Assembly (NCBI GenBank): GCA_027488255.1
Contig: JAIYBZ010000017.1
Span: 1-41,555 of the forward strand
Source: Comamonadaceae bacterium
Lineage (GTDB): Bacteria > Pseudomonadota > Gammaproteobacteria > Burkholderiales > Burkholderiaceae_C
DNA length: 41,555 nt
Reading direction: 5' to 3'
Position numbers and translations under genes: made by a program. Positions within the stretch are counted from its first letter, which is position 1, and each line of letters begins with the position of its first letter. Under the pieces are notes generated by a model. The model was not told where the DNA came from and ran no database searches. It worked only from the letters and a program-made list of their open reading frames with translations. Of this stretch, positions 40,334 through 41,555 are shown piece by piece.

Positions 40334-41555
40334 ATGCATATAAGCAGTATGAATTGGCAGCAACGGTGGCAAAGTTTTGCGGTGTTCTCGGTGTCCTTCT
40401 TGGCCATATCGGTGAGTTTGGGCGTTGCCATGGTGTCCATAGCCAAGCTGTTGCTGCTAATTGCGGTTGTGGGTCAACTGTTTTTTGACGTCAAACACCG
40501 AAGCTTTCCCTCTTTCAAACTATGGCCCTCAATGACATGGTGGATATTGCTGGCCATGGTTTGGATGAGTCTGAGTTTTTGGTGGACTGAGTCAAGTTCT
40601 ACTGATGCTTTGGCGGGATGGGGAAGGCACAGTCGTATTCTGTGGTTTATACCTGTGCTTTATCTATTGCGAAGCCCAGAACAGTCTTTGTTGACCTTGA
40701 AATGGTTTGTGGCTGGCATGGTGGTGATGATGATGTCATCTTGGGCCTTGGTGGCTGGATTGCCAGTGCCTTGGGCAACGGCGAAACAACTGCCTTCGCT
40801 GGGCATAGTGCATGGCAGCACCTTGGAACAACCTGTGCTGCTTACTTTTTTGGCAGTTGTGCTCTGGTTTATGCGAGATCATTGGCCGCAAGGTCACTGG
40901 CGTTGGGTACCCATTGGCATTTTGCTTCTGACCGTTTTGAATGTGTTTTTTGTGATGACGGGGCGCAGTGGCTTCTTGGTCATGCTGGTGTTTATTTCGA
41001 TGGCTGTGTGGTGGCAATTAGCCAAGCGTTGGCGCTGGTTGGTGTTGGGTTTGCCATTTGTACTTGCTGCCTTGATGATGGTTGTATCGCCAAGATTCCA
41101 AACCAAAACCTTCCAGGTCGTTAAAGACGTTATCAGCTACCAACAGGGAAGTGTTGAATCATCTCAAGGACAACGTTTAGATTATTGGCATCGCTCCTTG
41201 CTGGCTGTTCAAGAAAAACCTCTGATTGGCCATGGGGTTGGAAGTTGGCGCATGAACTACCACCGTTTAGGTGGAATGCAAGCAGACGCACCCTCAAACC
41301 CCCATCAGCAGTATTTGCTGTGGTTGGTCGAAGCTGGGGTAGTTGGCTGCATACTTTTTCTAGGTTTATTGTTTGCTCAGTACAAGGCCGCGCAAGCTTT
41401 GCCAACCAACGACAGGCAAGCTTTGACCACCGTCACCGCCATTGCGGCTGTGATGGGGTTGATGAACTGCCCGTATTTCGGTGCTGGTATGGGTGAATGT
41501 TTGGTTTATTTGGCAGCTAGTTTATTGGCTATAGGTAACTTCAGAAGAAAACAGA
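40334..41555 (+). CDS. O-antigen ligase/polymerase family protein (3' end outside window)
   Basis: An open frame from the ATG at 40334 (a second ATG at 40349) to the last base, at least 407 residues without stop. It is an inner-membrane protein with about ten hydrophobic segments. A long periplasmic part of about 80 residues (about 258-335) carries the family mark for the Wzy_C/WaaL group: a GHGVGSWR motif and SNPHQQYLLWLVEAGVVG, where the His is a key residue. It would join O-antigen or another polysaccharide to lipid A core, or polymerise it. It starts 17 bases after rnpB. Base composition looks more AT-rich than in most of the window. Neighbouring sugar genes, if any, lie outside. Confidence 0.85.
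   Translation, partial: MHISSMNWQQRWQSFAVFSVSFLAISVSLGVAMVSIAKLLLLIAVVGQLFFDVKHRSFPSFKLWPSMTWWILLAMVWMSLSFWWTESSSTDALAGWGRHSRILWFIPVLYLLRSPEQSLLTLKWFVAGMVVMMMSSWALVAGLPVPWATAKQLPSLGIVHGSTLEQPVLLTFLAVVLWFMRDHWPQGHWRWVPIGILLLTVLNVFFVMTGRSGFLVMLVFISMAVWWQLAKRWRWLVLGLPFVLAALMMVVSPRFQTKTFQVVKDVISYQQGSVESSQGQRLDYWHRSLLAVQEKPLIGHGVGSWRMNYHRLGGMQADAPSNPHQQYLLWLVEAGVVGCILFLGLLFAQYKAAQALPTNDRQALTTVTAIAAVMGLMNCPYFGAGMGECLVYLAASLLAIGNFRRKQ

Overview
The window is a gene-dense, fairly high-GC stretch of a betaproteobacterial chromosome. Gene content and remembered protein likeness suggest Burkholderiales, probably a Comamonadaceae relative (Limnohabitans/Rhodoferax type). That placement is an inference; no database search was possible. 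Almost everything is chromosomal core. I see no phage, insertion sequence, CRISPR array, tRNA or 16S/23S rRNA.

Layout. 1-2.5 kb: the end of rplM, then rpsI, a terminator and erpA, facing anmK. 2.6-9.7 kb: an M23 cell-wall peptidase divergent from tyrS, then a CDF metal transporter translationally coupled to dtd, a secreted beta-propeller protein, and the helicase gene dbpA. 9.7-13 kb: ybeZ-ybeY (ribosome/RNA maturation) divergent from ruvA-ruvB. 13-16.7 kb: a six-gene minus-strand operon (pteridine-reductase-like SDR, two FolB-type proteins, ttcA, a lipoprotein, a histidine phosphatase). 16.9-19.6 kb: a MidA-like methyltransferase, a DUF2905 membrane protein, a 340-bp gap with hairpins, a small conserved protein, infA and trxC. 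19.6-23.9 kb: a minus-strand run of M20 amidohydrolase, NDUFA9-like, GST and cca. 24-27.9 kb: a tightly packed plus-strand operon of a secreted unknown, a CapA-like protein, a molybdopterin oxidoreductase and a PHA-system protein. 27.9-33.1 kb: a lytic transglycosylase divergent from 5-formyl-THF cyclo-ligase, a TetR regulator, an MBL-fold protein with an altered metal site, and a DUF6279 lipoprotein. 33.4-38 kb: glmU, a divergent Lrp/AsnC gene, glmS, a SET-domain protein and a VF530 protein. 38-41.5 kb: a large FAD dehydrogenase, the RNase P RNA gene rnpB, and an O-antigen-ligase-like gene cut by the window end.

Themes. Cell-envelope building and recycling recur (anmK, M23 peptidase, lytic transglycosylase, glmU/glmS, O-antigen ligase), as do RNA maturation and translation (rplM, rpsI, tyrS, dtd, dbpA, ybeY, ttcA, infA, cca, rnpB) and pterin/folate metabolism (SDR plus two FolB-like genes, cyclo-ligase).

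I found no clear-cut new multi-gene system. The best candidates for follow-up are the pterin module with a PTR1-type Asp-Tyr-Lys triad, the secreted-unknown/CapA/molybdoenzyme operon, the TetR/variant-MBL pair with a candidate operator, the SET + post-SET protein overlapping glmS, and the palindrome-rich lrp-glmS intergenic region.
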